From Pseudanabaena mucicola str. Chao 1806 (lineage in GTDB: Bacteria > Cyanobacteriota > Cyanobacteriia > Pseudanabaenales > Pseudanabaenaceae), in the NCBI RefSeq assembly GCF_030323025.1, contig NZ_CP097329.1, positions 1,519,001-1,583,000 of the forward strand: a stretch of 64,000 nt of DNA, given 5' to 3'. A program made the translations under genes and the position numbers. Positions 42,802 through 53,093 of this stretch are shown in pieces (position 1 is the stretch's first letter; every line of letters starts with the position of its first letter). A model generated the notes under the pieces. The model was not told where the DNA came from. It saw only the letters and a list, made by a program, of their open reading frames with translations, and searched no databases.

Positions 42802-42930
42802 AATTGGGTACGACCTCATGTGAGCTTGGGCTAAAACAAGACTTCTGCTATGGCTATCGGACTTTTTCATCGTCCCATTTATTTCTATGCTGGAATTATT
42901 ATCCTCAACAGGCTTTTATTGTCTCACTAG
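42802..42930 (+). pseudogene. IS1-like transposase, C-terminal scrap
   Basis: NWVRPHVSLG, stop, NKTSAMAIGLFHRPIYFYAGI...: the tail NWVRPHxSLxKKTTPAMAMG of cyanobacterial IS1-type transposases with an in-frame stop. 42709-42801 and 42931-42964 hold nothing I can name. Confidence 0.5.
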
Positions 42931-42964
42931 TTAACTGACCAGTGCCCAGTTGTTTTGAATAACT

Positions 42965-43027
42965 TTTAGAGGGGCTACGACTCAGATCAGCCCTCGGTGT
43001 AAGCTAGCTGAGCAAAGTCGTAGTTGT
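42965..43027. repeat. Palindromic repeat family I, copy 2
   Basis: GAGGGGCTACGACTCAGATC...AGCTGAGCAAAGTCGTAGTT: inverted ends CTACGACT/AGTCGTAG. It shares the TTTTGAATAACTT..AGAG lead-in and GGTGTAAGCTAGCTGAGC with the copy at 59187. Confidence 0.6.
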
Positions 43028-43185
43028 AATTTTATTTGAATTATCTTTATGAGCTGGAAGTCACTAAGTATCAAAAGTTCATGACGGCTGGTGAAAGGCT
43101 TTGACTAATCCAAAAACTTTTATTACAGAATCATTTCACTACAGATTTGAATTCTAATTTATAATTGCAGAATAAAATGCTGTAA

Positions 43186-43653
43186 TTACATTTGTGATTG
43201 GAGATAATTGGGTAAGCCAATTTGGTCAATTAACCTGAGTTGTTTTTCTAACCAGTAGGCATGATCTTCTTCAGTATCCGAGAGAATACCCGATAAAATC
43301 TTGCGGCTTTGATAATCTTGTTCGCTCTCACAAACAGCGATCGCTGCTTTAAGATCACCGATCACACTATATTCAAAGTCCAAATCATTCTGCAACATCT
43401 CAGGCACAGTTTTCCCAATCTTAATTGCATCTTGTTGCGACAGATCGGGAGTACCACCAAGCAATAGAATTCGTTCAATCAATAAAGTCGCATGTTGAGT
43501 TTCATCCTGCATCTCATGATTGATTCGTTCATACAGTTTATTTAGTCCCCAATCGAGATACATGCGTGAGTGGGTAAAGTATTGATCTCGCGCTGCTAAT
43601 TCACCACGCAACAACTTCGATAATTGTTGTAAGACTTTCTCACTACCTTTCAT
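43186..43653 (-). CDS. bfr: Bacterioferritin, ferroxidase-type subunit
   Basis: 155 residues from the ATG at 43653, which has GAGGAAAATT upstream and the conserved start [15 protein letters not shown]. Ferroxidase ligands are present: Glu in [13 protein letters not shown], the E..H pair in [16 protein letters not shown] and Glu/His in [10 protein letters not shown]. The haem-ligand Met position (DEMKHA in classical Bfr) is Thr (DETQHA). The neighbour has the opposite pattern, so a mixed 24-mer is likely, as described for the Synechocystis pair. Iron storage, cytoplasm. Confidence 0.92.
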   Translation of the reverse strand: MKGSEKVLQQLSKLLRGELAARDQYFTHSRMYLDWGLNKLYERINHEMQDETQHATLLIERILLLGGTPDLSQQDAIKIGKTVPEMLQNDLDFEYSVIGDLKAAIAVCESEQDYQSRKILSGILSDTEEDHAYWLEKQLRLIDQIGLPNYLQSQM

Positions 43654-43723
43654 AATTTTCCTCAATTGATTTTTAATTAATAGTTCAAGAATCGATGTCA
43701 TATGTCATCAATTTGCCCATATG

Positions 43724-44188
43724 CTAAATCATCGACTGCAAGAAGTTGGGCAAACCTGTGTTATCAATCAGCCAAATTTGTGATTCTAGCCAATCGATCT
43801 GCTCCTCCGTCTCCTCTAGCAACTTGGCGAACAAATCTCGACTGACGAAATCTTGCTGAGTCTCAGAGGTGATTACTGATGCTTTTAGTCCATCACGAAT
43901 CTCCGTACAGAGCGTCAAGTCATTTTGCAATAATTCGGGAACATCCTCACCGATGAGCAACTTTCCTAAACTTTGCAAATTGGGCAAGCCTTCTAAAAAG
44001 AGAACTCGCTCAATTAATTCATCAGCCTGCTTCATGGCTTTAATAGAGTAACGATATTCGCGATCGTTAAGCTGATTTAATCCCCAGTTTTTGCACATCC
44101 GCGCATGGAGAAAATATTGGTTAATTGCGGTCAGTTGAGCTTTGAGAGCTTCGTTGAGCTGACGTTTTACATCGATGTTTCCTTGCAT
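43724..44188 (-). CDS. bfr: Bacterioferritin, haem-ligand-type subunit
   Basis: 154 residues, starts MQGNIDVKRQLNEALKAQL. Here KAMKQADELIERVLFL keeps the Met that binds haem but lacks the Glu and His of the di-iron site (A and Q instead), and the distal TEEQIDWLE lacks the His. So it cannot oxidise iron by itself but can hold haem. It lies 70 bp upstream of the ferroxidase-type bfr, same strand, surely one operon. Confidence 0.92.
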   Translation of the reverse strand: MQGNIDVKRQLNEALKAQLTAINQYFLHARMCKNWGLNQLNDREYRYSIKAMKQADELIERVLFLEGLPNLQSLGKLLIGEDVPELLQNDLTLCTEIRDGLKASVITSETQQDFVSRDLFAKLLEETEEQIDWLESQIWLIDNTGLPNFLQSMI

Positions 44189-44431
44189 TACTACCTATCT
44201 TTATATCTAGATCAATAAGATTAGCTTGTTTACAGTCTATTGCAATAGTAATAGCCATTATAGAGATTAATTGCAAATGGCAAAATCCAAATTTGCAAAT
44301 ATTCAACTTGCAATATAGCGGTTTTTAATCTCAAGAGTAAGAAGATCTCAGAGTTTAATCAGAGACAATAAGCATATATGCCCTAGGGCTTAAAGGGCTT
44401 TATCCTACTTGACTAACTTATCACTGTAGAT

Positions 44432-44450
44432 GATAATGAGAATATATTTC
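44432..44450. promoter_or_regulatory. Fur-box candidate upstream of the BFD ferredoxin gene
   Basis: GATAATGAGAATATATTTC fits adjoining NAT(A/T)AT-like hexamers of the Fur consensus (GATAAT GAGAAT). It lies about 45 bp before the BFD start, where a repressor would cover the promoter. Between here and bfr (44189-44431) I see no other gene; a lone family-A-like end TATAGCGGTTTTTA is near 44315. Confidence 0.45.
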
Positions 44451-44493
44451 AATAAAATTGAATTTTTAAGCTTTGCTTAGGGATTAGAGAAAA

Positions 44494-44664
44494 TGTATAT
44501 TTGTGTTTGCCATGCAGTGACAGAAAAAGATATCAAGCAAGCCGTCAGGAAGGGAGTTTCATCCATTTCTAGGCTATCGGAATTAACCATGCTGGGTACA
44601 CAATGCGGCTGTTGCACAGAATATGCCAATCAAGTTTTGCATCAATGCTCAGATAAGTCTTAGT
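44494..44664 (+). CDS. bfd: Bacterioferritin-associated ferredoxin (BFD-like [2Fe-2S])
   Basis: 56 residues. Four cysteines in BFD spacing: MYICVCHAVTEKDIKQAV (C4, C6) and LGTQCGCCTEYANQVL (C38, C41; an extra C40). This is the short ferredoxin that reduces bacterioferritin iron for release. Divergent from the two bfr genes, with a Fur-box candidate in front, consistent with induction under iron starvation. Start ATG has GAGA upstream. Confidence 0.88.
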
Positions 44665-44774
44665 CCTCGATTGAGCATCTTAAAAAGTATCTAAAAGCTC
44701 AGTAGAATTTAAAAGATTTAAAAAATTACTTGTCTAAATGTACACACTAGTTTTATTATATAGAACGGTTAAAT

Positions 44775-44848
44775 GGCGAGCGTAGCCAAGTGGTTAAGGC
44801 AGAGGATTGTGGTTCCTCCACTCGTGGGTTCAATTCCCATCGTTCGCC
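44775..44848 (+). tRNA. tRNA-His (GUG)
   Basis: Extra G-1 paired to C73 as in all tRNA-His; acceptor GCGAGCG/CGTTCGC, D arm GCC AAGTGGTTAA GGC, anticodon stem GAGGA/TCCTC with loop TTGTGGT (anticodon GTG), T arm GTGGG TTCAATT CCCAT. CCA not encoded. Confidence 0.95.
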
Positions 44849-44853
44849 CTAAT

Positions 44854-44891
44854 AAAAAAAAGAGACCTTGCCTAGCTTGGTCTCTTTTTTT
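44854..44891 (+). terminator. Terminator after tRNA-His
   Basis: AAAAGAGACC / GGTCTCTTTT stem with an 11-base loop and a T7 run, 6 bp after the tRNA. Confidence 0.9.
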
Positions 44892-45006
44892 GTATTTTGA
44901 CGCTATCTCTTAGGGATAAAATTGCTAGAGAGTTTTTATATATCGATCGCAGCGTAAAGCACTGAAATCGTATCTAATTTTATAGTTTTAGGACGGCTGT
45001 ATTTTA

Positions 45007-47265
45007 ATGGGTAAGACAGTTGCAAAATTTTGGATGATCGCCTTAATTACGCTTTTTAGTGTGATCTCGCTTGGCGGTTTATTCCCACAGGGTTCAAGGG
45101 CTCAGAATAATGCAATCACGATCGCGGTTGCTGCTCCACTAAGTGGAGATGGTGCTAGTGGGGGGCAGGAAATCGTGGATAGCATCAAGCTATATATTGA
45201 TGCGACGAACCGTGAGGGTGGCATTAACGGTCGTCCACTTAAATTAAATACTTATGACGACAAGGGCAATGCGAATGGGGCAACTCAAGTTGCTAACGAC
45301 ATTGCTAAAAGTGATGCATTGGTGGTGTTGGGACATCGCTCCTCTGATGCCTCGATCGCTGCGGGTAGCATTTACCAAGACAAGAAATTACCAGCAATTA
45401 CAGGTACGGCAAATAGTCCGAAGGTAACAAGCGATCGCCCCTATTACTTTCGGATAATCTATACCAATCCTGCTCTTGCGAAAACCCTATCGATATATGC
45501 CCAGCAAGTATTGCAGATCAAAACCGCAAGTGTGATCTATGACAAAGCTAGCAAAAATGAACTTGCTCAGTCTGAGGTAATTAAGTCCGCTTTTGAAGCT
45601 AACGATAATGGCAAAATTCAAAAGATCTGGGGGATCGATTCTGACCCGAATAACCGCAAAGCTTCAGTGCAACAAATTGTCAATGAAATTGCTACCGAGC
45701 CTGAAGCGGGCATTTTATTTTTAACTTTATCCAAAGAAGAGGTTGCTGAAGATTTTTTGGTAGCACTCAAACAAAAGGGGTTAAAGAATTTGGTTTTGGG
45801 TGAGCAGGCTCTCGGTCGAGAAAGTTTTGCCAAACGCTTTGAAAAATATGATGAAGAAAAGAAAAATGCTGGATTCTTTACCGATGGAATGTATGTGCCA
45901 TTGCCGATCCTGTTTGATAGTGCAGGAGCCGATGCTCAGGACTTCTTAACTGCCTATCAAAAAGCCTATAACAAAACCCCCTCATATTTAGGGGCAAAGT
46001 TTTATGAAGCAGCGATCATCGCAGTTGACGCAATTCGTAAGGCTAATTCCAAAGGCACAAATGTAGAAGGCGATCGCGAACAGGTGCGTGATGCCCTGTC
46101 AAAACTCAATAATCGCAAGGTAGGGATCAGAGGATTAACGGGCTTACTGTACTTTAATAGCGATCGCAATAGTGATCAACCTGTTCGCCTTGCCCAGTTC
46201 CAAAATCAAAAACTAATTTCAGCATCGCAGCAATTTACACCAATCACTAATCCTGAGCGGTTAAATTTACCGAAAGAATTACAATCAGGCAGCATTGTCC
46301 AGACTGGTGATCAGTATTTTTGGCGGCAGCGTGTAGTTTATGCAGGCATGGATATCAATAAGTTGAATCGCATTGACAAATCCTCCTTTACCGCCGACTT
46401 CTATGTATGGTTCCGTTATAGCGGCAGCGATGAACCTACGGAAATTCAATTCCCTGATGCCGTTACGAATAGCGTCAATCCTACGGCTCCCGTATTTGAC
46501 GGTAAAGCTCCAATCAAGGCGCAGGTGGTTAATGGCTTAAACTATCGACTCTATCGGGTGCGTGGCGAATTCCGTAATGCTTTCGATTTTCGAGATTATC
46601 CCTTTGACTCGCAAAAATTAAATTTACGCTTTGACAATCCCATTTTGTCTACGGAGCGACTGGTCTACGCGATCGATACCGTTGGCTTAAAGTTGCCTAG
46701 GGCAAAGGATGCTGAACGTAGACCATTCCAAGGGCTACAGCTTTGGAACTTCAAAGACATCACTTATTTCCAAGATTCTTCGCGCAGTACATCCACTCAA
46801 GGCGATCCCGATTTGGTGCAATCCAATGCTCAAATTGAATATCCTGGATTGAGCATTCGCATGACTTTCCAGCGCAAAACTATAGTGTTTCTCTCTAAGA
46901 ATGTCTCGCCTTTAATCTTGCTGTCGCTGCTAACCTATTGCTGCCTATTCTTTCCCTATACAATGTTTGTGCCTCGCACGATGGCTCCTGCCTCAGCGCT
47001 ACTATCAGGGATTGTGTTATTACTCTCTTTTAACAATCAACTTCCTGAAGTTGGCTATACCGTTGCGATGGAATATGTGTTTTATGTCTATTTCTGTTTA
47101 TGTTTGCTACCTATTATCGTGACAGCGATCGGTACTAAGCTCGACAAAGATGGTCATAAAAAAGCCTTTAAATATTTAAACATTGCCTCATGGATTGCCT
47201 ATCCATTAATTTTGATTACTACTGTTGCCGCCTTCGCAATTAGTTACAGTGATCGCCTAATTTAA
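45007..47265 (+). CDS. Periplasmic-binding-protein / pentameric ligand-gated ion channel fusion
   Basis: 752 residues. Signal peptide 1-32; about 36-400 is a type I periplasmic binding protein (LivJ/receptor-ligand fold: AITIAVAAPLSGDGASGGQEIVDSI, YDDKGNANGATQVANDI, YFRIIYTNPALAKTL). About 430-620 is a Cys-loop/Pro-loop receptor extracellular domain (ADFYVWFRYSGSD, RVRGEFRNAFDFRDYPFDSQKLNLRF). From about 630 come four membrane helices: ILLSLLTYCCLFFPYTMFV, ASALLSGIVLLLSF (M2, pore), VFYVYFCLCLLPIIVTAI, IAYPLILITTVAAFAI. The binding protein probably senses a small ligand that gates the channel. Confidence 0.9.
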   Translation: MGKTVAKFWMIALITLFSVISLGGLFPQGSRAQNNAITIAVAAPLSGDGASGGQEIVDSIKLYIDATNREGGINGRPLKLNTYDDKGNANGATQVANDIAKSDALVVLGHRSSDASIAAGSIYQDKKLPAITGTANSPKVTSDRPYYFRIIYTNPALAKTLSIYAQQVLQIKTASVIYDKASKNELAQSEVIKSAFEANDNGKIQKIWGIDSDPNNRKASVQQIVNEIATEPEAGILFLTLSKEEVAEDFLVALKQKGLKNLVLGEQALGRESFAKRFEKYDEEKKNAGFFTDGMYVPLPILFDSAGADAQDFLTAYQKAYNKTPSYLGAKFYEAAIIAVDAIRKANSKGTNVEGDREQVRDALSKLNNRKVGIRGLTGLLYFNSDRNSDQPVRLAQFQNQKLISASQQFTPITNPERLNLPKELQSGSIVQTGDQYFWRQRVVYAGMDINKLNRIDKSSFTADFYVWFRYSGSDEPTEIQFPDAVTNSVNPTAPVFDGKAPIKAQVVNGLNYRLYRVRGEFRNAFDFRDYPFDSQKLNLRFDNPILSTERLVYAIDTVGLKLPRAKDAERRPFQGLQLWNFKDITYFQDSSRSTSTQGDPDLVQSNAQIEYPGLSIRMTFQRKTIVFLSKNVSPLILLSLLTYCCLFFPYTMFVPRTMAPASALLSGIVLLLSFNNQLPEVGYTVAMEYVFYVYFCLCLLPIIVTAIGTKLDKDGHKKAFKYLNIASWIAYPLILITTVAAFAISYSDRLI

Positions 47266-47272
47266 AAAATCC

Positions 47273-47300
47273 ACAGAAAGATTGCATGCAGTCTTTCTGT
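47273..47300 (+). terminator. Hairpin between channel and sensor genes
   Basis: ACAGAAAGA/TCTTTCTGT stem with an inner TTGCATGCA, 8 bp after the stop. Only a few T follow. It could attenuate rather than end transcription into the sensor gene. Confidence 0.5.
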
Positions 47301-47362
47301 TATCTGTCAAATAACAACTCAAAAGTGTAATCAGCGTCCTGCTATTTAGTTGTAAAAGAACT

Positions 47363-48538
47363 ATGAATATTAAGTTGAGATCTCAACTGTTGTTGTTTAT
47401 GGTCGCTATAACCACTTCAGTGGTGTCCGCATATTCAGGTTTTCAGGCAAACAATGCCATGATCGAAAGTGCGAAGAAACGCGAACTAAATATCACAGCT
47501 ACTCTCATCCAAAGCAACATCAACGAGCAGATTAACAAAGCTTCCGCCCGTGCTTCATTGGTTTCCTCGTTACCATCAATCAAACAGGCTTTTCGGGCAA
47601 AGAATCGAGAAGATCTCACCACCCGTCTATTACCCGCCATGATAATCCAACGTGATCAGTTTGGGGTTAGAGAAGGACAGTTTATTCTGCCACCTGCGAT
47701 TTCCTTTCTTCGCATCTATGCCCTCAAAGATGGACATGGTGAAGATTTGAGTGGATTTCGGCAGATGGTGCTGGTCGCTAATCGCACTGGCGAGCCACAA
47801 CGCGGTATGGAAATCGGTCGTCGTGGGCTTAGCATTCGCGCAGTCTATCCTGTCAAAGATGATGAGGGGATCATCGGTAGCTTTGAAATCGGCTTGAGTT
47901 TCTCATCGGTACTATCACAAACTAAGACTAATACTGGTTTTGATGTTGGCGTATTCATTGATGATAAGTTGATGACTGAGGTTGCCAAATTGCAGCCACG
48001 TCCCGATAATGAGCGCATAGTGGGTGGCTATCAAGCTGTTGAGGTTACTGACTGGGGGGTTCTTAAGCCATTGATGTCTCCAGCCATATTTGCCAAGGCT
48101 CGCGATATTGCAGTTGACCTGCTCACAGTAAATGGGAATGACTATGGAGTAGTATTAGTACCAGTGCTGGATTACAAGGGTGAACGAATAGGTGTGGTGG
48201 TGGCAGTTCGTGACTTTAGTGAGTTTCAGAATCAGCAACGGTGGGCACTCACAGGCACAGTCGCGATGGCGGGATTACAGATCATATTGCTGACGGGTGC
48301 ATTGTTAATTGTGGTTAATGCCATGTTACTTAAGCCTTTTGAAGCGATCGCTAAGGCTAGCAAAGATCTTGGCGACGGAAATGTAGTTCCCGATCTCGAA
48401 GAATTAGCTAACCGTCGCGATGAGATTGGTGATATGGCGCGATCGCTACAAACCATTGCAACTCAAACCATCGCTTCCCAGAGTAATGGCAATGGTCATA
48501 CTGAAGTTGAAGCGAAGAAGGAGTTAGGAAATGCCTAG
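47363..48538 (+). CDS. Cache-HAMP membrane sensor without output domain
   Basis: 391 residues. First membrane helix about 8-26 (LLLFMVAITTSVVSAYSGF), periplasmic domain about 27-290 with the long-helix and beta pattern of Cache sensors (LIQSNINEQINKASARASLVSSLP, SFLRIYALKDGHGEDLSGF, SIRAVYPVKDDEGIIGSFEIGLSF), second helix about 297-320, HAMP linker about 320-372 (MLLKPFEAIAKASKDLGDG...RRDEIGDMARSLQTIA). It ends soon after HAMP: no kinase, methyl-accepting or cyclase domain. Its 3' end overlaps the following channel gene by 8 bp, so the two are co-translated. Confidence 0.85.
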   Translation: MNIKLRSQLLLFMVAITTSVVSAYSGFQANNAMIESAKKRELNITATLIQSNINEQINKASARASLVSSLPSIKQAFRAKNREDLTTRLLPAMIIQRDQFGVREGQFILPPAISFLRIYALKDGHGEDLSGFRQMVLVANRTGEPQRGMEIGRRGLSIRAVYPVKDDEGIIGSFEIGLSFSSVLSQTKTNTGFDVGVFIDDKLMTEVAKLQPRPDNERIVGGYQAVEVTDWGVLKPLMSPAIFAKARDIAVDLLTVNGNDYGVVLVPVLDYKGERIGVVVAVRDFSEFQNQQRWALTGTVAMAGLQIILLTGALLIVVNAMLLKPFEAIAKASKDLGDGNVVPDLEELANRRDEIGDMARSLQTIATQTIASQSNGNGHTEVEAKKELGNA

Positions 48539-49901
48539 ATTACGAACATTTTCGATATATCGATTATTAATTTTCTGTTTACTGTGCATTTCCTTCTACT
48601 TAGCTACCTATATTGGATCAGGACCAAATCTATCCACAACCGCTATCTTTGCTCAATCGAAAATTAATCCATCTGTTACTGAAATAGCAACGCCGTCAGT
48701 TAATACGCCTGTCAATCCACCTGTCAACAGAGATAATGTGACTGATGCTGCAAATCCAGTTAGTAAAAATAATGCAATTGAGGTCGTAAATCCAGTCAAT
48801 TCGGGTAATAAAGATAATACTACTGATGCAGCAAAGCTTCCAGTAACCAAAAATAACGCTAAGGATAACACCAAAAAAACGACTGTCTCAGATGCAAACT
48901 CTCTAGGGTTGAATAATCTTGTGCCTTTCCCAACTAATGTGGCTCTGCCAATCAAGGTAGGTGTTGCATTATTTGTCAATAACATCAGTAAAATCAATGA
49001 AGCCTCAAATACCTTTGAGAGTCAGTTTGATTTGAGGTATGTCTGGAAAGATCCACAGCTAGCGTTCGATACGGGTGAGATGGGAACCAATCGTTTGGAG
49101 TTTGGGCAAGAGGCGGCGGTAGCGAAGTTAGCCACTATCTGGAATCCACAGATTAAAATCACCAACATAGTTGAGAAGGAAGCTCAAATTGTTCCAGGAT
49201 TATTTATTCACTATGACGGAAAAGTGGAACTCATTCAGCGTGTCAAGGCGACCTTCGAGACTAAATTAAATTTAGATGCTTTTCCCTTTGATACTCAGTC
49301 CCTACTGGTGGCCATGTTGTCGTCTAAGTACAACTCCAATCAGATTGCATTGACTCAGGATCAGGAAGATATAAATGAATCAGGACTCGATCCTGAACTC
49401 AAGGTTAATGGATGGAATCCACAGGGCATCACTTTTAAAATGAACCAGATCCGCGCTTGGAATGGTGCTTTTCTGCGACAGATTGAGGCTCGTGTGGTGA
49501 TGAAGCGCATACCGAATGCAATTCTCGGATCTATCTTTACGCCTTTCCTATTGACCCTGATTGTTCCGACTATCTTTACTTTCTTTACGAATGTGGAATT
49601 AGCTCCGCGTCTGGTCGCTTGGAGTGGCTCGATTTTAGCGTTGGTGGCACTCACCTTTACTTTTTCAGTACGCTATCCTTGGCTCGGTAGCAATAGTCTT
49701 GTATCTCAGGTATTCACTTCTGGTCATGCCTATCAACTGATTTCTGTACTTCTATCGCTTACTCTCTTTAATCCAGATGTTACTCGACGGATGGATCGAT
49801 TTATTGTTGAAGAACTGGTTAGATATCTTCGGTGGCTCGTTCCTATCGGTTTCTTAGGTGTTTTGATCACAAAGTCTTTGCTTACGGCTTTTGATTGGTA
49901 A
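48531..49901 (+). CDS. Pentameric ligand-gated ion channel subunit
   Basis: 456 residues. Signal anchor about 7-25, a low-complexity Asn/Pro/Val/Lys linker (about 40-125, PVNPPVN, NPVSKNN, NPVNSGN), then a channel extracellular domain (LPIKVGVALFVNNISKINEASNTFESQFDLRYVWKDP) with the Pro-loop LNLDAFPFDTQSLLVAML and the membrane part: AILGSIFTPFLLTLIVPTIFTFF, VAWSGSILALVALTFTFSV, YQLISVLLSLTLF, LVPIGFLGVLITKSLL. Unlike the first channel it has no binding-protein domain. Two different subunits in one cluster suggest a heteromeric channel or two channels served by one sensor. Confidence 0.88.
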   Translation: MPRLRTFSIYRLLIFCLLCISFYLATYIGSGPNLSTTAIFAQSKINPSVTEIATPSVNTPVNPPVNRDNVTDAANPVSKNNAIEVVNPVNSGNKDNTTDAAKLPVTKNNAKDNTKKTTVSDANSLGLNNLVPFPTNVALPIKVGVALFVNNISKINEASNTFESQFDLRYVWKDPQLAFDTGEMGTNRLEFGQEAAVAKLATIWNPQIKITNIVEKEAQIVPGLFIHYDGKVELIQRVKATFETKLNLDAFPFDTQSLLVAMLSSKYNSNQIALTQDQEDINESGLDPELKVNGWNPQGITFKMNQIRAWNGAFLRQIEARVVMKRIPNAILGSIFTPFLLTLIVPTIFTFFTNVELAPRLVAWSGSILALVALTFTFSVRYPWLGSNSLVSQVFTSGHAYQLISVLLSLTLFNPDVTRRMDRFIVEELVRYLRWLVPIGFLGVLITKSLLTAFDW

Positions 49902-52172
<2,271 letters not shown>

Positions 52173-52199
52173 CCTAATACAAATCAGCACTAATTAGAA

Positions 52200-52574
52200 A
52201 TGATTGAATTTGCAGTTAATGGTACTTTGATGAGAGGTTTGGAATTAAATGGGAATTTACAGAAAGTAGGTGCTACATTTGTTAGAGAAGACGCAACTGC
52301 TCCCATTTATCGACTTTGGTCAATTAGCGATCGCCATCCCGCTATGCTCAGAGTTAAAGAAAATGGACAAGCGATCACTTTAGAGCTCTGGTCAATTACA
52401 CCTGCTGCTCTTGGGGAAATTCTCTTAGCAGAACCTGCTGGATTATGTATTGGCAAAATTATTCTGGCAAATCAACAGGAAGTATTAGGTGTCTTAGGGG
52501 AACCATTTCTGTGCGAAGGTCAGAAGGAAATAACTAGTTATGGTGGCTGGCGCAGTTATACGGCAGCCCAATAA
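52200..52574 (+). CDS. Allophanate hydrolase C-terminal domain-like protein
   Basis: 124 residues matching, end to end, the C-terminal domain of allophanate hydrolase (AtzF/Dur1): FAVNGTLMRGLELNGNLQKVGATFVRE, APIYRLWSISDRHPAMLRV, LCIGKIILANQQEVLGVLGEPFLCEGQKEITSYGGWRSY. In the full enzyme this domain decarboxylates after the amidase domain. As a stand-alone protein it belongs to the gamma-glutamylcyclotransferase-like fold; its own activity is not settled. Follows ligA by 27 bp. Confidence 0.82.
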   Translation: MIEFAVNGTLMRGLELNGNLQKVGATFVREDATAPIYRLWSISDRHPAMLRVKENGQAITLELWSITPAALGEILLAEPAGLCIGKIILANQQEVLGVLGEPFLCEGQKEITSYGGWRSYTAAQ

Positions 52575-52612
52575 TAGGGAAGACTCTGAGTATAGGCTTC
52601 CTCATTATTGGG
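52568..52612 (+). terminator. Imperfect hairpin after the allophanate-hydrolase-like gene
   Basis: CCAATAATAGGGAAG pairs with CTTCCTCATTATTGG across a 14-base loop. It overlaps the stop codon. No long T run. Confidence 0.5.
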
Positions 52613-52676
52613 TTACAGCGCAAAGTAACGCAACTATCTGACAAATAGCAACGCGATTTTGATTCTTAGTACTAAG

Positions 52677-52967
52677 TACAGGACAAAAAATTAATTCATT
52701 TGGAGAAAGGAGAGGAATTGGCATGAATAAGAAGGTTAAGGATGATATCACGGAGGAAATCAAAACCAAGGCGAAAAATACTCTTAGGTAAACGTCCATT
52801 TTTTTTGGTTAGGACTTATGCAAACCGAATGAATTTATTAGGCTTGAGGTAGATGTGGTGCGGGCTTCGCCCGCACCACATCTACCCAATGCGTAAGTCC
52901 TATATTTGTGATGTGGTTATCTTTATAAAATCCCTTCCTCCCTACTTTTGCAACTTTTTGTCCTGTA
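52677..52967. mobile_element. Mobile element remnant with 5-bp duplication, host of a family B copy
   Basis: Left end TACAGGACAAAAAATT, right end AACTTTTTGTCCTGTA (inverted, one mismatch). Flanked by CTAAG on both sides (52672-52676 and 52968-52972). Inside are a family B element (52811-52901) and a 22-codon frame at 52723-52791 (MNKKVKDDITEEIKTKAKNT) with GGAGAGG upstream, perhaps the stump of a transposase. Net length without family B is about 200 bp. Confidence 0.6.
52811..52901. repeat. Palindromic repeat family B, copy 6
   Basis: AGGACTTATGCAAACCGAAT...CCAATGCGTAAGTCCT with inner hairpin GTGCGGGC TTC GCCCGCAC. Nested in the element at 52677. Confidence 0.85.
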
Positions 52968-53093
52968 CTAAGATCATTTTTACAAAAATTGTTAGGTCTA
53001 TCATGTTTTCAGTTCTGCAAGAAGTCTAGTAGTGTTTCGCATAACAAATCCACTTTACCAATATTTTTTTAGATTAACTTTGGATATAGACCC

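Noticed and set aside
43869-44051. Plus-strand frame inside the second bfr gene
   Set aside because: Shadow of a well-conserved minus-strand gene.
52605-52799. Minus-strand frame of 64 codons after the allophanate-hydrolase-like gene
   Set aside because: It runs over the element with TACAGGAC ends and a hairpin; no ribosome site and no recognisable similarity.
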